Counted from the stretch's first letter, positions 33,042-42,462 are shown. The stretch is DNA of 64,000 bases from Desulfomicrobium apsheronum (GCF_900114115.1 NZ_FORX01000002.1:1-64000), one strand, 5' to 3'. Notes: generated from the sequence alone by a model not told the origin. Numbers and translations are program-made.

Positions 33042-33196
33042 TATGAAAGGGGGCTGGCAGAATTGGGGCGATTTGAGGGAACGGGATGGAATGCCTTCCA
33101 TCGGAATCGATCGTCACGTCAGGGCTTCTGACAGTCTTTTTCATAAGGGCATCACGGCAGGGTGGCGGGAGGTTCGGATGACGAAACAGGGAAAAG

Positions 33197-33748
33197 GTGA
33201 CGCAATTGACCGACGAAGAACTCATGTTGTCGTATGCCGCTGGCGATATGGAGGCTTTCGAGGAGCTGTACGGGCGACACAAGAGCCGGGTCTTCGGGTT
33301 TCTGATGGGCAAGCTCAAGGATCGGGGCGAGGCCGAGGACACGTTCCAGGCGATTTTTTCCAAGCTCCATCAAAACCGGCATCGATATCGGCCGGACATT
33401 CCGTTTTTGCCCTGGCTCTTCACGATATCCAGGAACGCGGTGATCGACCATGTCCGCAAGAAGGCCGCCCGCAGGAAGTACATGACGGACTCGGGGTATC
33501 CCGTGGAATCCTATGCGGACCCCGACCAGGGCCTCGGCTCCATGGATGAGGTCCTGTCCGAACTCTCGGGATTGAGCGAGAGCCAGCGTCGGGCACTGGA
33601 ATTGCGATTCAGCCACGGATTGACCTTTGCCGAAATAGCCGAGCGCATGCAGACTTCGGCGGACAATTCCCGCCAGATCATTAGCAGGGCCGTTCGCAAG
33701 CTGCGGAGCCTCATTGCGGGCAGGGGAGGGAAACATGAAGAGGATTGA
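33197..33748 (+). CDS. ECF-type RNA polymerase sigma factor
   Basis: A 183-aa alternative sigma factor. The sigma-2 region has MEAFEELYGRHKSRVFGFL and FLPWLFTISRNAVIDHVRK, and the sigma-4 region has LSESQRRALELRFSHGLTFAEIAERM with its DNA-recognition helix, then SRAVRKLRSL. It starts at GTG 33197 after an AAAAG site. The following membrane-protein gene overlaps its end by 14 bases, as anti-sigma factors usually do. Its targets are unknown; the divergent exported protein is one candidate. Confidence 0.88.
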   Translation: MTQLTDEELMLSYAAGDMEAFEELYGRHKSRVFGFLMGKLKDRGEAEDTFQAIFSKLHQNRHRYRPDIPFLPWLFTISRNAVIDHVRKKAARRKYMTDSGYPVESYADPDQGLGSMDEVLSELSGLSESQRRALELRFSHGLTFAEIAERMQTSADNSRQIISRAVRKLRSLIAGRGGKHEED

Positions 33749-34286
33749 TACGGAGCGGCAACGCCTGCGGGAATTCGTCGAGTTCGTCCAGGCCGACCGG
33801 GTCGTCCCGTCGGCGAGAATGGATGACGCCGTGCTCGGGACCGTGGCCAAAGACCTTCGCCCCGCGCCATGGAGGGTTTTCTCCAAACTGACGCTCATCG
33901 GAGTTGCAACCGGTTCGGCGACATTGGCCGTCTGTCCGCAATTCGGCTTGGGTTTCGGTTCGCACAACGCGTTCCTGCATGAGATTCACGACGCGATCTC
34001 GCCTGGGCTGTTCTACCTGCTGTGCGGGATGCTCTTTGTGGCCCTCGGCGCCATATTGAGCGGTTGCTGGCTGACCCGGAATGAACTCAACGCCGTCGGC
34101 AAGGTCGTCAACCGATATTTTGCCGCATATTGCATTCTCGCCTACGTGACTCTGGTCACACTCGGCCCCGAGATTTTCGCGGCAAGCTCCCTGACCTGGA
34201 TTGTCGGCGCGCTGTTGAGCAATGTCGTCTGCTACGGCTCCGTCGTCAGACTGCGGCACGCCTGGGGGTGCGATGATGCGGCGTAG
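33735..34286 (+). CDS. Membrane protein, putative anti-sigma factor
   Basis: A 183-aa protein whose first 50 residues are soluble and charged (MKRIDTERQRLREFVEFVQADR), followed by about four membrane helices (LTLIGVATGSATLAVC, LFYLLCGMLFVALGAIL, YFAAYCILAYVTLVTLG, WIVGALLSNVVCYG). The gene overlaps the sigma factor gene by 14 bases. The layout fits a membrane-tethered anti-sigma factor with a cytoplasmic N-terminal sigma-binding part. No ZAS zinc motif is visible, so the call rests on context and topology. Confidence 0.6.
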   Translation: MKRIDTERQRLREFVEFVQADRVVPSARMDDAVLGTVAKDLRPAPWRVFSKLTLIGVATGSATLAVCPQFGLGFGSHNAFLHEIHDAISPGLFYLLCGMLFVALGAILSGCWLTRNELNAVGKVVNRYFAAYCILAYVTLVTLGPEIFAASSLTWIVGALLSNVVCYGSVVRLRHAWGCDDAA

Positions 34287-34362
34287 GGGGAGGGCTGTGG
34301 GGTCCCCCTTTCGACATCAATTATAACGTCGCGACAGAAGGCATCTGAAGCAACTTTCTGAT

Positions 34363-35523
34363 TTATGCAGTTTTTGGATTTTCAATATCTATCGAATTGC
34401 TTTGCTCTTCAATATTTGCAAATAAACTTCCCGCCACTTCAGCTGCTCGCTTAAGAGCTTCATCGCGAAGATGTGCGTAGCGCTGTGTCATTTGCGGAGA
34501 TTTGTGTGTCAATAGCTTTTGTAGTGTATATATATCAACTTGACCAGAACTGGCTAACATTGAAGCGTACACATGCCTGAGTCCATGCAGTGCTCGAAAA
34601 TCTTCAGGAAGTCCGGCGCGGCGTTTTATTCGTGCTGTTTGATGTTTGACATCTTTTCTCAAGCCACCATTGCGGCCTGGGAAGACAAACTCACTGCCTG
34701 TTCTGGGGTGGTTTAGAAACAGTTGCCTGGCTGCTTCGTTCATTGGAATCCGCTGGTCCTTTCCGCCTTTTGGATCGCGGATAAAGATGAAGCCTTTATC
34801 GAAATCTAAATCAGACCATTTGAGCTTGAATATTTCTCCACGACGCATCCCTGTGAAAAGGGCTGCTTTCATTATCCCTGCGGCTTGTATGTTTGTATCT
34901 TCAGCAATCGCCTTGAACAGTCGTTCCATTTCGGCAGGTGTTAGATCTTCAGTTTTATGATTGTCTGGTTTTGGAAACTCAATGGTAAAAGGCAAGCGAG
35001 AGCATAAGTGCATTTTTACGCCAAAATTAATAATACGACGAAACAATTCAAGTGTATTTTTAACAGTTTGCGGACTTTTTGATTTGAGCATCATCACTCG
35101 AACTCTATCCACATCCAGTGGAGCAATTTCATCGGGCTCCTTGTGCCCGAAAGGTACTTCTAGATAGCGTTTGAATCTGCTCTCGTCGGTCTTGATTCCT
35201 TTAAAGTCAACTTTGCTATTCTTGTACTCAGCCCACAGTTTTGAGAGCGTCCAGCGATTGTCGTCCGCTTCTCTCTCTGCCTTGATCTTCTTGCGACGGA
35301 TTTTGTTTGAGTCGGATTTTCCATCTATGCGCTCGGCCCGTAAGCGAGCAGCCCTGGCTTCGGTCATGTCGTCACGGCCTTGGTAGCCAGCTTTCTCTTC
35401 GATCAGTTTTCCATCCCTTCGGTATACGATGTAGTAGACTCGTTCCGGCTTTCCGTCCGCGCCAGTGCCGATGACGTAATAGACGCCCGGATAGCGCGTT
35501 TTTTCGCGATTTCGTGATGGCAT
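34363..35523 (-). CDS. int: Tyrosine recombinase (phage/island integrase)
   Basis: A 386-aa integrase that recombines the island into its tRNA target. A DNA-binding arm region (VYYVIGTGADGKPERVYY) leads into a SAM-like core-binding domain (about 95-185). The catalytic domain follows: LFTGMRRGEIFKLKW contains the first Arg, FRALHGLRHVYASML the His-x-x-Arg, and LLTHKSPQMTQRYAHL the final His and the nucleophile Tyr. It is divergent from and 180 bases away from a tRNA-Pro 3' fragment, its probable attachment site. Confidence 0.93.
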   Translation of the reverse strand: MPSRNREKTRYPGVYYVIGTGADGKPERVYYIVYRRDGKLIEEKAGYQGRDDMTEARAARLRAERIDGKSDSNKIRRKKIKAEREADDNRWTLSKLWAEYKNSKVDFKGIKTDESRFKRYLEVPFGHKEPDEIAPLDVDRVRVMMLKSKSPQTVKNTLELFRRIINFGVKMHLCSRLPFTIEFPKPDNHKTEDLTPAEMERLFKAIAEDTNIQAAGIMKAALFTGMRRGEIFKLKWSDLDFDKGFIFIRDPKGGKDQRIPMNEAARQLFLNHPRTGSEFVFPGRNGGLRKDVKHQTARIKRRAGLPEDFRALHGLRHVYASMLASSGQVDIYTLQKLLTHKSPQMTQRYAHLRDEALKRAAEVAGSLFANIEEQSNSIDIENPKTA

Positions 35524-35701
35524 TTTGCCTCCAAATCAAGGGCTGGTGGTCTTAAACCGAGGATCGTCTGCCCAACACTATGCCCAACATTCGAGGTGAA
35601 AATAGGTGAAAAATGAGAAAAGTCAATGAAAGTCGATTCTAGGTAACTATCTGAAAAATAATAAACAATGCAAAGTGGTGCAAACAGGTAAAAATGGTAG
35701 G

Positions 35702-35752
35702 ATTAGGTTTTGGGAACCGAGGGCCGGAGGTTCGAATCCTCTCGCCCCGACC
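35702..35752 (+). other. tRNA-Pro 3' fragment: probable attachment site (attR)
   Basis: The sequence runs from an anticodon-loop-like TTTGGGA through a T arm (GGAGG-TTCGAAT-CCTCT) to the acceptor strand CGCCCCG, discriminator A and CCA. The implied acceptor partner CGGGGCG, beginning with C, and the TTTGGGA loop point to tRNA-Pro. The 5' half is missing, so it is not a gene. It is immediately followed by what looks like the native tRNA terminator, which places the chromosome to the right and the island to the left. Confidence 0.8.
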
Positions 35753-35759
35753 AGAAACA

Positions 35760-35800
35760 GCAAGGCTTACAGGTAAATTATCTGTAGGCCTTTTTTTTTA
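35760..35800 (+). terminator. Native tRNA-type terminator beside the attachment site
   Basis: aaggcttacag pairs with ctgtaggcctt (one T.G) followed by nine T. It begins within 10 bases of the tRNA fragment's CCA, as expected for the original tRNA transcript end. Confidence 0.8.
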
Positions 35801-36138
35801 TTTTACGAGTGTTTGCCCTCCTTGCAATGCGTGGCGTGCTATTTTCAAACACTTTAGAAATATGATGCCTCTGTGATTGCATCACCACGCATGTCAGGGA
35901 AATTTAAGCCGAACTTGACGGACTCATTGCCATGGTGCGACGAAACACATCTAGCGTGTAGATAGCAAACCTTTGGTCTTCTTGAATGCCATCGGTTGGC
36001 GCTGCATTGCCAACATTGTTGGGGGCAGGCTTTGAATGTACCGCCAATATTTTTCGGTATTAAACTTTATTTGTACGGAATAATTGTATTTTTTGGCGTG
36101 TGGCGTATTTTGTGCTCAAAATATCACGGAGGACTTCT
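35801..36138. other. Intergenic region before the T3SS chaperone gene
   Basis: About 340 bases without a supported gene. A short hairpin (taccg/cggta near 36040-36060) and AT-rich DNA just after it suggest the promoter for the chaperone-substrate pair, but no clear boxes were identified. Confidence 0.4.
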
Positions 36139-36594
36139 ATGACTGCAAGCGAAATGGTGCAACATATAGGCAAACGTCTCGGCATCCCCGAGTTATGCCT
36201 GAATGAACTAGGGCTTTGTAGAATCAGGCTGAACGATAGCATCGTCATTGATTTTGAAGAAGACGACACCAAGAATTGGTTGCACGTTTTTGCCGCGCTG
36301 ACGGACGATGCCGCGAGCCTGTCGCGTGATACGTTGCTTAAACTGTTCCGGGCGCATTACCTTTTTAACGATACGGGCCACTCCTCTTTCGGGCTGGACG
36401 CTGGCGACCGGCTGTGCCTCTTCATGCGTGCGCCGACTTCGGAAATGGCGGAAGAACTCTGGGTGGAAATGTTTGAAGCCTTTTTTTCCACGTATCTCGA
36501 ATGGAAAGAAAAGTTGTCCGGCTGGGCAACTGAGTATCCTTTACCCGGCGACGAATTGCCCGATCTGCCGCCCAGTACTTTTATCAGAGTCTGA
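36139..36594 (+). CDS. CesT-like type III secretion chaperone
   Basis: A 151-aa protein with the size and pattern of class I T3SS chaperones: MTASEMVQHIGKRLGIPEL, then strands LCRIRLNDSIVIDFEED and WLHVFAAL, a helix, HSSFGLDAGDRLCLFMRAP, and a C-terminal helix WVEMFEAFFSTYLEWKEKL. Such dimers bind the N-terminal region of a specific secreted protein. The start at 36139 has GGAGG. It sits 47 bases before an 1166-aa gene, so that large protein is its probable cargo. Homology is by fold pattern and context. Confidence 0.72.
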   Translation: MTASEMVQHIGKRLGIPELCLNELGLCRIRLNDSIVIDFEEDDTKNWLHVFAALTDDAASLSRDTLLKLFRAHYLFNDTGHSSFGLDAGDRLCLFMRAPTSEMAEELWVEMFEAFFSTYLEWKEKLSGWATEYPLPGDELPDLPPSTFIRV

Positions 36595-36641
36595 CGGGCG
36601 TTTTTTGTGAATATTATCGGCACAAATTCCAAGGAAATACC

Positions 36642-39600
36642 ATGAGCATCGGCCTTAATATGAATCAGGCGCAAGATTGTCTGGTGAGACGGCAAGATAG
36701 TTTCAAGATGAACGAACTCGGCGACGAGCGTGCCATTACCATCGGGCAGAAGGGCCAAATTGTTAAGGCCGAAATCATGGATGCCCCGGCCCGTCCCCAG
36801 CACAAGCCGCTTAAGGCGAACACGGGGCTTGAAGGCCTGTTCAGAGCCACGATCGACAAGTGCGATTGGTGGCATTCAGCCGGAAAGCTGCGCCGGGCGC
36901 AGGACGCCATCGAGGTGAATCTGGGCCGGATGACCGGGAAGTTCGTCAATCTCCAGGCGCTCGCTGGCAAGTCCGGACTTTCGGGCGATATTGCGAAGGA
37001 AAAGAATCTTCTGATCGACGGTATTTTCAAAGAACTGAGCGCGTTTAAAACTGAAATCGACAGTCTGGCTCGTTCGTACGGGCTGGACCGTGGAAACTCG
37101 GAGTCGCTGTTCCTGCAGCGGCTGATCAATGGCTTGAAGAAGGACAATCCAGCCGCTCTGAACAGTCTGAAAGCGGCCGTTGCCGTGATGGCCACAATGC
37201 CGGACGATGATCTCGCGATTCCCGAGCACAAGGCCTTGGTTGTCAAGTTCAATAGTATGCTGCACCTCAACATGCCTGACGTTGTGGTCGAACCCGTGGA
37301 TCAACGCACAGGGCTACAAAAGTTGGGCGACGTATTTAAAGGTTTGTTTGGCACGAAAGAACAACGTGTCGGGGAGCACCTGCGTCAGAAGTTGAATGGC
37401 CTGGAGCAATTGTGCAAGACTGGCGGCCCCGAAATGGAGGAATTCGCCGATCGACTCCGATCGTTGCGAGAGGGCATTAAACCCGAAACGAAACTGACAG
37501 TGGAAAAATTTGATGCCGTTCGGGAGGAGCTCGATACCATTATCGGCGAGACTATCAAACGGGGGAAGGAAATCGCCGAAAGGGCGCTGAGTATGGATTC
37601 GGCTAGACTGGCCGGGCAGTTGGCGGTGGACAAATACCAGCCCCAGCTGGTTGCGGCCGAAGAAGCCAACCGCGATTTGTCCAAACTCTTCCTCTACAAA
37701 AACGCGACACTGGAGCAGACGAAGAGCCTGCAAAGCCCACTTGACGAAAAGGCGGATGACCTCATCCGCAACTTTATCCGCAATCAGAATCATAGTCAGG
37801 AAATGCCCAAGGGGGGCAGAGCCGTGGCGCAGATCGCGGTCAATTCGGTCAACGACATGACCCTCAAGTTCGTTGCTGCGCGTCAGGAACTCAAAAGCAT
37901 CGAGTCGGAGCTTTCGGTCATCACATTGGCCAGACAGTTGGCTGCCAAGGGGGATACACCGCCTGCGGGCGTGGATGCTGACACGTGGCGCGAAGCCTGT
38001 TCCGTGATGACCAATCATCTGTTGGAAGCACCAGGCTCGCTCATATCTCAAAAGGATGTGCCTGCGCTGAATCTCATCAAGACCAACGCAGCTCATTTCA
38101 CGGAAGGACTGCAAGGTGTCGCGGTACAGGGCTTTGACAAGCTGTTCACCCGGCTTGATGCCACCACGTCGGTTACGGTCACAGTGCCCAAACCGAGTTC
38201 GCAGCAGATTGAAAAATTCAAACAGACCGGCGAAATGCTCATGCAGGAAGATGCCGAGCGGTTCGGCAGTCATATGCAGGAATATCGGAATTCGGCACCC
38301 AAAACCGGCATTATTGAACTGGACAGTCGGTTGGACGAGCTGCGCACGCCGCTCACGCTGAATCCTGACAAACTGGACGAAGCCTCGCTGCGCGGCACGC
38401 TTTCAGAGCTGGCAGAACGGATCACAGATATCAAGACGGCGTATTCCTACGAGATGGCATCGGTTCTCAGCGGCATCGACGGCAAACAGGCCAGACTGGA
38501 TCAACGGACGAAACTGTTTGCGACCCTGAATACCGAACTGCAAGGGTTGATGCGGCTGGAAGCCGACCTTCAGGGCATGATCAACATGCGCGCCATGGGC
38601 CAGTTGGCCTCCGAAGGACTGGACATGCTACGCCAGTCCTGTCCGGAAGGCGTCGATCGGGGAGCATGGGAAAGCGACTGCAACGCCATTGTCGACTTTA
38701 TCATGGAACACCCTCACGATATCCCCGGCCAAGAGACCGTGGCGATGTTTGAACGTTTGCTGGATACCCTCAACAAGTCTCTGACCACTGACAGCACTGC
38801 GGATCAGCAGAAAGTTGAACTGTACAAAAGTCTCAAAGAAGATGTGACTGAGTGGAAAGATTGGGGCTTCACAGTGGGCATGGGACGTGACAGTTTGAAC
38901 AACATGGGACACATGAACGATGTGCTTGAGAGTGTGTCCAAGATGACCACCGCGCGTATCCGTATTTCCGATGTGGTCAATCTGATGCAGGACTCCTTCA
39001 TTTCCTTGACCAAATCCGGACTGTCCCACGCCGACGAGTTGCGGTCCAATCTTTCCGAATATACGCACAAGTTGATGCTCTATGCCGATACCATGTCTCG
39101 AACCAAGGAAATGACACCGGGACTACAGTTGATGCGCCAGGAAGCTCAGGAGTCGTTGAGCAAGGCGGTGCACTCTTTCTTCCCGGCTATGGAATTTTTG
39201 GCTGCGCAGGAACAGCGTTATATGGATGATCCCACCGTGTTCACCGTGGGTCAGACCAAGCAAATAACGGACCTGCGCGCTACCCTGTTCAACGCCTATG
39301 CGGCGTTGTTTGATATCGCCCGTAATGTCGGGACGTTGGGTCTTGACGCTTCGAAGGGTGTTTCGCCTCTGCTCGGAGACGTCGACCTGACACAGAGTGA
39401 TGTTGATTCGCGTGAAGTAGCGGCACTTGGAGAAGCTAACAAGATCAGTACGTACGGTAAAATGTCCCGCGTTGTGGACCCGGACAATCCGTCTTCTCTG
39501 ACCCGGGTGACCACTTCCATGATGCTGGAATCCGAAGCACTGATGAATTTTCGGATTCAGGTGGATATTGAGAAACAGATGACCAAGTTGTTCACCCACA

Positions 39601-40142
39601 CGCGGCGTTTGACGACCGCTTTGGTCGACGCCAAAGCCAGAGGGCTTGACCCCGTCGTGGCCCGTTCCATTGAACGACTGTTCAGCGAGCATGTTTTAAG
39701 CCCTGCCGAAGGCTTGCAACTGGATCGGTTCATCCCTGACAAGGTTAAACACAAGGCTTTCATCGCCAACTTTGATGAGTTGCATCAGGCGTTGATTCAG
39801 ACCTGTTCGACTCTCCAGTCCTTCAATCTGAACGTTAAATCGACGCAGACGCGCATCAATATTGAGGCGCAAAAGTACCTCGCCGAGTGTGTGGAGATTC
39901 CGGGTATTCACTATGTCGATCAACACTCGTTACGGTCGACCCTGAGGGTCGTTTCTTCGCATGATATTGACGGAAGAATGTCTCGTATTCTTATTGAGTC
40001 AAAACTGACCCAGGAACCCCGCTGGTATGACGTGAGTCTGAGCAAAGACACGTTGACCTTTACCCCCGTCGACGACAAGTCTGGCAATGGGGTTTTCACT
40101 GCCCCTGTCTCCAAAGGCGCTGCCCGCTTTCCAATGGTATAG
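36642..40142 (+). CDS. Very large helical protein, probable T3SS substrate
   Basis: An 1166-aa protein with no recognised catalytic motif. It is almost wholly helical, Leu/Lys/Glu-rich, with many amphipathic stretches (for example EQLCKTGGPEMEEFADRL, DKLFTRLDATTSVTV) and two similar segments, ...GVDADTWREACSVMTNHLLEAPG near 450 and ...GVDRGAWESDCNAIVDFIMEHPH near 670, which suggests an internal repeat. It has no signal peptide or membrane helix. The upstream CesT-like chaperone and the adjoining T3SS operon make it a candidate secreted effector. The start at 36642 has AAGGAA. Function unknown. Confidence 0.6.
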   Translation: MSIGLNMNQAQDCLVRRQDSFKMNELGDERAITIGQKGQIVKAEIMDAPARPQHKPLKANTGLEGLFRATIDKCDWWHSAGKLRRAQDAIEVNLGRMTGKFVNLQALAGKSGLSGDIAKEKNLLIDGIFKELSAFKTEIDSLARSYGLDRGNSESLFLQRLINGLKKDNPAALNSLKAAVAVMATMPDDDLAIPEHKALVVKFNSMLHLNMPDVVVEPVDQRTGLQKLGDVFKGLFGTKEQRVGEHLRQKLNGLEQLCKTGGPEMEEFADRLRSLREGIKPETKLTVEKFDAVREELDTIIGETIKRGKEIAERALSMDSARLAGQLAVDKYQPQLVAAEEANRDLSKLFLYKNATLEQTKSLQSPLDEKADDLIRNFIRNQNHSQEMPKGGRAVAQIAVNSVNDMTLKFVAARQELKSIESELSVITLARQLAAKGDTPPAGVDADTWREACSVMTNHLLEAPGSLISQKDVPALNLIKTNAAHFTEGLQGVAVQGFDKLFTRLDATTSVTVTVPKPSSQQIEKFKQTGEMLMQEDAERFGSHMQEYRNSAPKTGIIELDSRLDELRTPLTLNPDKLDEASLRGTLSELAERITDIKTAYSYEMASVLSGIDGKQARLDQRTKLFATLNTELQGLMRLEADLQGMINMRAMGQLASEGLDMLRQSCPEGVDRGAWESDCNAIVDFIMEHPHDIPGQETVAMFERLLDTLNKSLTTDSTADQQKVELYKSLKEDVTEWKDWGFTVGMGRDSLNNMGHMNDVLESVSKMTTARIRISDVVNLMQDSFISLTKSGLSHADELRSNLSEYTHKLMLYADTMSRTKEMTPGLQLMRQEAQESLSKAVHSFFPAMEFLAAQEQRYMDDPTVFTVGQTKQITDLRATLFNAYAALFDIARNVGTLGLDASKGVSPLLGDVDLTQSDVDSREVAALGEANKISTYGKMSRVVDPDNPSSLTRVTTSMMLESEALMNFRIQVDIEKQMTKLFTHTRRLTTALVDAKARGLDPVVARSIERLFSEHVLSPAEGLQLDRFIPDKVKHKAFIANFDELHQALIQTCSTLQSFNLNVKSTQTRINIEAQKYLAECVEIPGIHYVDQHSLRSTLRVVSSHDIDGRMSRILIESKLTQEPRWYDVSLSKDTLTFTPVDDKSGNGVFTAPVSKGAARFPMV

Positions 40143-40193
40143 ACGAAAAGCAATCCCGAAAGTTGAGTAAGAAAACAATGGAGAAGTTTCCGC

Positions 40194-41621
40194 GTGAACA
40201 TCCGCATTTCCGTCCGCACCAAACTGTTTCTGAGTCACATTCTCATAGTCGTATTCATCGCCGGCACTGCGGGGACGTATTTCTACCTGAGCGCTGTGGA
40301 AAGCCTCATGAATGGGCTCAAGGAGCGCCTTCAGGCCAGCGCGGGTCTCATTAGCCAGACTCTTGACGCCGAGGTTTTGCGTCACATTCGTGCCGAGGAA
40401 GATACGGTCAGTCCCGAATACGCGGCCACCCTCGATCAGTTGCGCACCCTCAAACGCATGAACCCTGACATCGCCTTCCTTTACGTGATGCGCCTTGAAG
40501 CAGAAAAGGTCTTTTTCATCATTGACTCCGACGAAACCAACGCGCAGGCCCTGCCAGGCAAGAACTACGACCACGATCTGCCGACCCTGCGAAGGGGCTT
40601 CACGTCCATGATCGTCGACGACGAGATCTCCACCGACGAATGGGGTTCGTTTCTATCTGGCTACGCTCCTATCAAAAACGCCAAGGGGCAGTATCTGGTG
40701 GGCATCGACATGCGTGCCGACCAGGTGCGCGAGAAATACAGCGCCCTGCGCATCTCCGGCGCTGTCTCGTTATTCGCGGCGATTCTCCTGGCCTTCATCC
40801 TGGCCCGAATCCTGGCCAACCGATTCATGATGCCCATACGCGTATCCATCTCCCGCTGTTCCTCCATCGCTGAGGGCCGCTACGACGAGCAGCTCGACAT
40901 CCAGACCAATGATGAACTCGACAGGCTCATTGAGGCCATCAATAAAATGTCGAGCAGTCTGTCCCTGTCCCAGCGCACGACACAAGCGGCCGTCAACTCC
41001 TTGCACCAGGCCAAGAATGAATTGGAGATCCGGGTTCGTCAGCGCACCGCCGATCTCTCGGAAGTCAACAACAAGCTCAGCCAGGAAGTGGCCGAACGCC
41101 TTGTCGCGCAAAAGGCTTTACAGGCGGCAGCGACCATCGATCCCCTGACTCGTCTGTTCAACCGCCGGGTCATCCAGGAGCGGCTCGACCTCGAAGTGGC
41201 CCGTAACAGCAGGCAGAACACGCCCTTCACGCTCATCATCGTGGACTTGGATCACTTCAAAATGATTAACGACACTCACGGTCACGATGCCGGGGACAGC
41301 ATCCTGGTGGAAACGGGAGTGCGCATGAAAGGCATCATCCGGGGGCAGGATACGCTGGCCCGATGGGGCGGAGAGGAATTCATGATGCTTCTGCCGGATA
41401 CCGACGCGGCAGGAGGACTGGAGGTCGCCGAGAAGGTCCGCGTGCGCATCGCCGACACGACATACTATTTTGCGGGCCAGGAAATCCGGATTACGGCGAG
41501 TTTTGGAGTGGCTCAGTATGATGGAGATTTAGACAGAGCGACCATGGCCGCTGACAAGGCCCTCTATCAGGCCAAGAGTCTGGGCAGGAATCGGGTCGTG
41601 CTGGCCGACGCAGAAAGTTGA
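40194..41621 (+). CDS. HAMP-GGDEF membrane diguanylate cyclase
   Basis: A 475-aa protein: a membrane helix (about 12-34), an extracytoplasmic sensor (about 35-190, containing DIAFLYVMRLEAEKVFFIID and YAPIKNAKGQYLVGIDM), a second helix (about 195-215), a HAMP region, a coiled coil (TQAAVNSLHQAKNELEIRV) and a GGDEF domain. The active motif WGGEEF and an I-site RGQD are intact. It starts at GTG 40194 with GGAG further upstream. It follows the large T3SS-substrate gene in the same direction and ends at a strong terminator, so cyclic di-GMP may be linked to secretion; this is inference. Confidence 0.85.
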   Translation: MNIRISVRTKLFLSHILIVVFIAGTAGTYFYLSAVESLMNGLKERLQASAGLISQTLDAEVLRHIRAEEDTVSPEYAATLDQLRTLKRMNPDIAFLYVMRLEAEKVFFIIDSDETNAQALPGKNYDHDLPTLRRGFTSMIVDDEISTDEWGSFLSGYAPIKNAKGQYLVGIDMRADQVREKYSALRISGAVSLFAAILLAFILARILANRFMMPIRVSISRCSSIAEGRYDEQLDIQTNDELDRLIEAINKMSSSLSLSQRTTQAAVNSLHQAKNELEIRVRQRTADLSEVNNKLSQEVAERLVAQKALQAAATIDPLTRLFNRRVIQERLDLEVARNSRQNTPFTLIIVDLDHFKMINDTHGHDAGDSILVETGVRMKGIIRGQDTLARWGGEEFMMLLPDTDAAGGLEVAEKVRVRIADTTYYFAGQEIRITASFGVAQYDGDLDRATMAADKALYQAKSLGRNRVVLADAES

Positions 41622-41684
41622 ATACATAAGGGGTACGAAAGCTCTTTGCGGCAGTATGAACTGAGGTTGTCTGTTTTTACAAAT

Positions 41685-41748
41685 CGCCCGATCAGGCCGG
41701 TTTTCAACATCGTCGAAAACCGTTTTCCTGACACGGGCGTATTTTTTT
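41685..41748 (+). terminator. Terminator between the GGDEF gene and the T3SS operon
   Basis: cgcccg (41685-41690) pairs with cgggcg (41734-41739), enclosing tcagg/cctga and an inner ggttttc/gaaaacc hairpin, then seven T. It lies between convergent transcripts and may serve both. Confidence 0.8.
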
Positions 41749-41760
41749 GTGCCAGAGGGC

Positions 41761-42462
41761 TCAGGGGGTGTAGAGCGCCAGAACCTTGCGCACGAAATCC
41801 TGCGTTTCGCGGAAAGGGGGAATGCCGCCGTGGCGCTGCACGTTGCCCGGGCCTGCGTTGTAGGCCGCCAGGGCCAGCTCCAGGGTGCCAAAGGCGTCCA
41901 GCTGGCGGCGCAGGTACAGGCTGCCCGCCTCGACGTTGGCACGGGGATCGAAGGGGTCGGTCACGCCGAGGTGCGCCTGGGTGCCGGGCATGAGCTGCAT
42001 GAGTCCCTGAGCGCCCTTGGGGGAGATGGCCAGGGGATCGTTGTTGGACTCCACGCGGATGACGGCCCTGATGAGACCTGGGTCCAGCCCCGAGACGCGG
42101 CTGCCGTGTCCGATGATCGGGTCCCACTCGGCCATGGTCGGCATGTGTGCTCGCCCTTGGGCTGATTCCGTGACGAGCAGGGGCGGGACCATGCGCGGCA
42201 GGGCCAGGAGATGGGCGTGATCCGAAAGGGAATAGACATCCATCTGCTCGATCATGTTTTCTGTACCGCGAGCGGGATCGCGCAGCGCCGAGGCTTCGTC
42301 GTCATGCAGGGGCCGCACGACCTGGGGCATGCGTTCCGAGACGCTCATCTCCTCCTGCAGGATGCCGGGCATGCTGCGCCCTGGGCCGTCTGCGGACAGG
42401 GCCGGAGAGACGAGCAGGGCAGCCCAGGTCAGAGCGGTGGCGGCGTGTCGGAGGGGGCGCAT
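41761..42462 (-). CDS. Lytic transglycosylase (SLT family), T3SS-linked
   Basis: A 233-aa protein with a signal peptide (ending near VSPALSA) and a C-terminal SLT domain of about 110 residues. VIRVESNNDP holds the catalytic Glu, followed by GAQGLMQLMPGT, NVEAGSLYLRRQL and LALAAYNAGPGNV. It cleaves peptidoglycan, which lets the secretion machine cross the wall. The start at 42462 overlaps the stop of the RsbW-like gene (TGATG). It is the last gene of the T3SS operon and probably the system's dedicated wall hydrolase. Confidence 0.88.
   Translation of the reverse strand: MRPLRHAATALTWAALLVSPALSADGPGRSMPGILQEEMSVSERMPQVVRPLHDDEASALRDPARGTENMIEQMDVYSLSDHAHLLALPRMVPPLLVTESAQGRAHMPTMAEWDPIIGHGSRVSGLDPGLIRAVIRVESNNDPLAISPKGAQGLMQLMPGTQAHLGVTDPFDPRANVEAGSLYLRRQLDAFGTLELALAAYNAGPGNVQRHGGIPPFRETQDFVRKVLALYTP

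Noticed and set aside
33152..33967. 271-codon frame opposite the ECF sigma gene
   Set aside because: Antisense shadow; the plus strand has clear sigma-2 and sigma-4 motifs.
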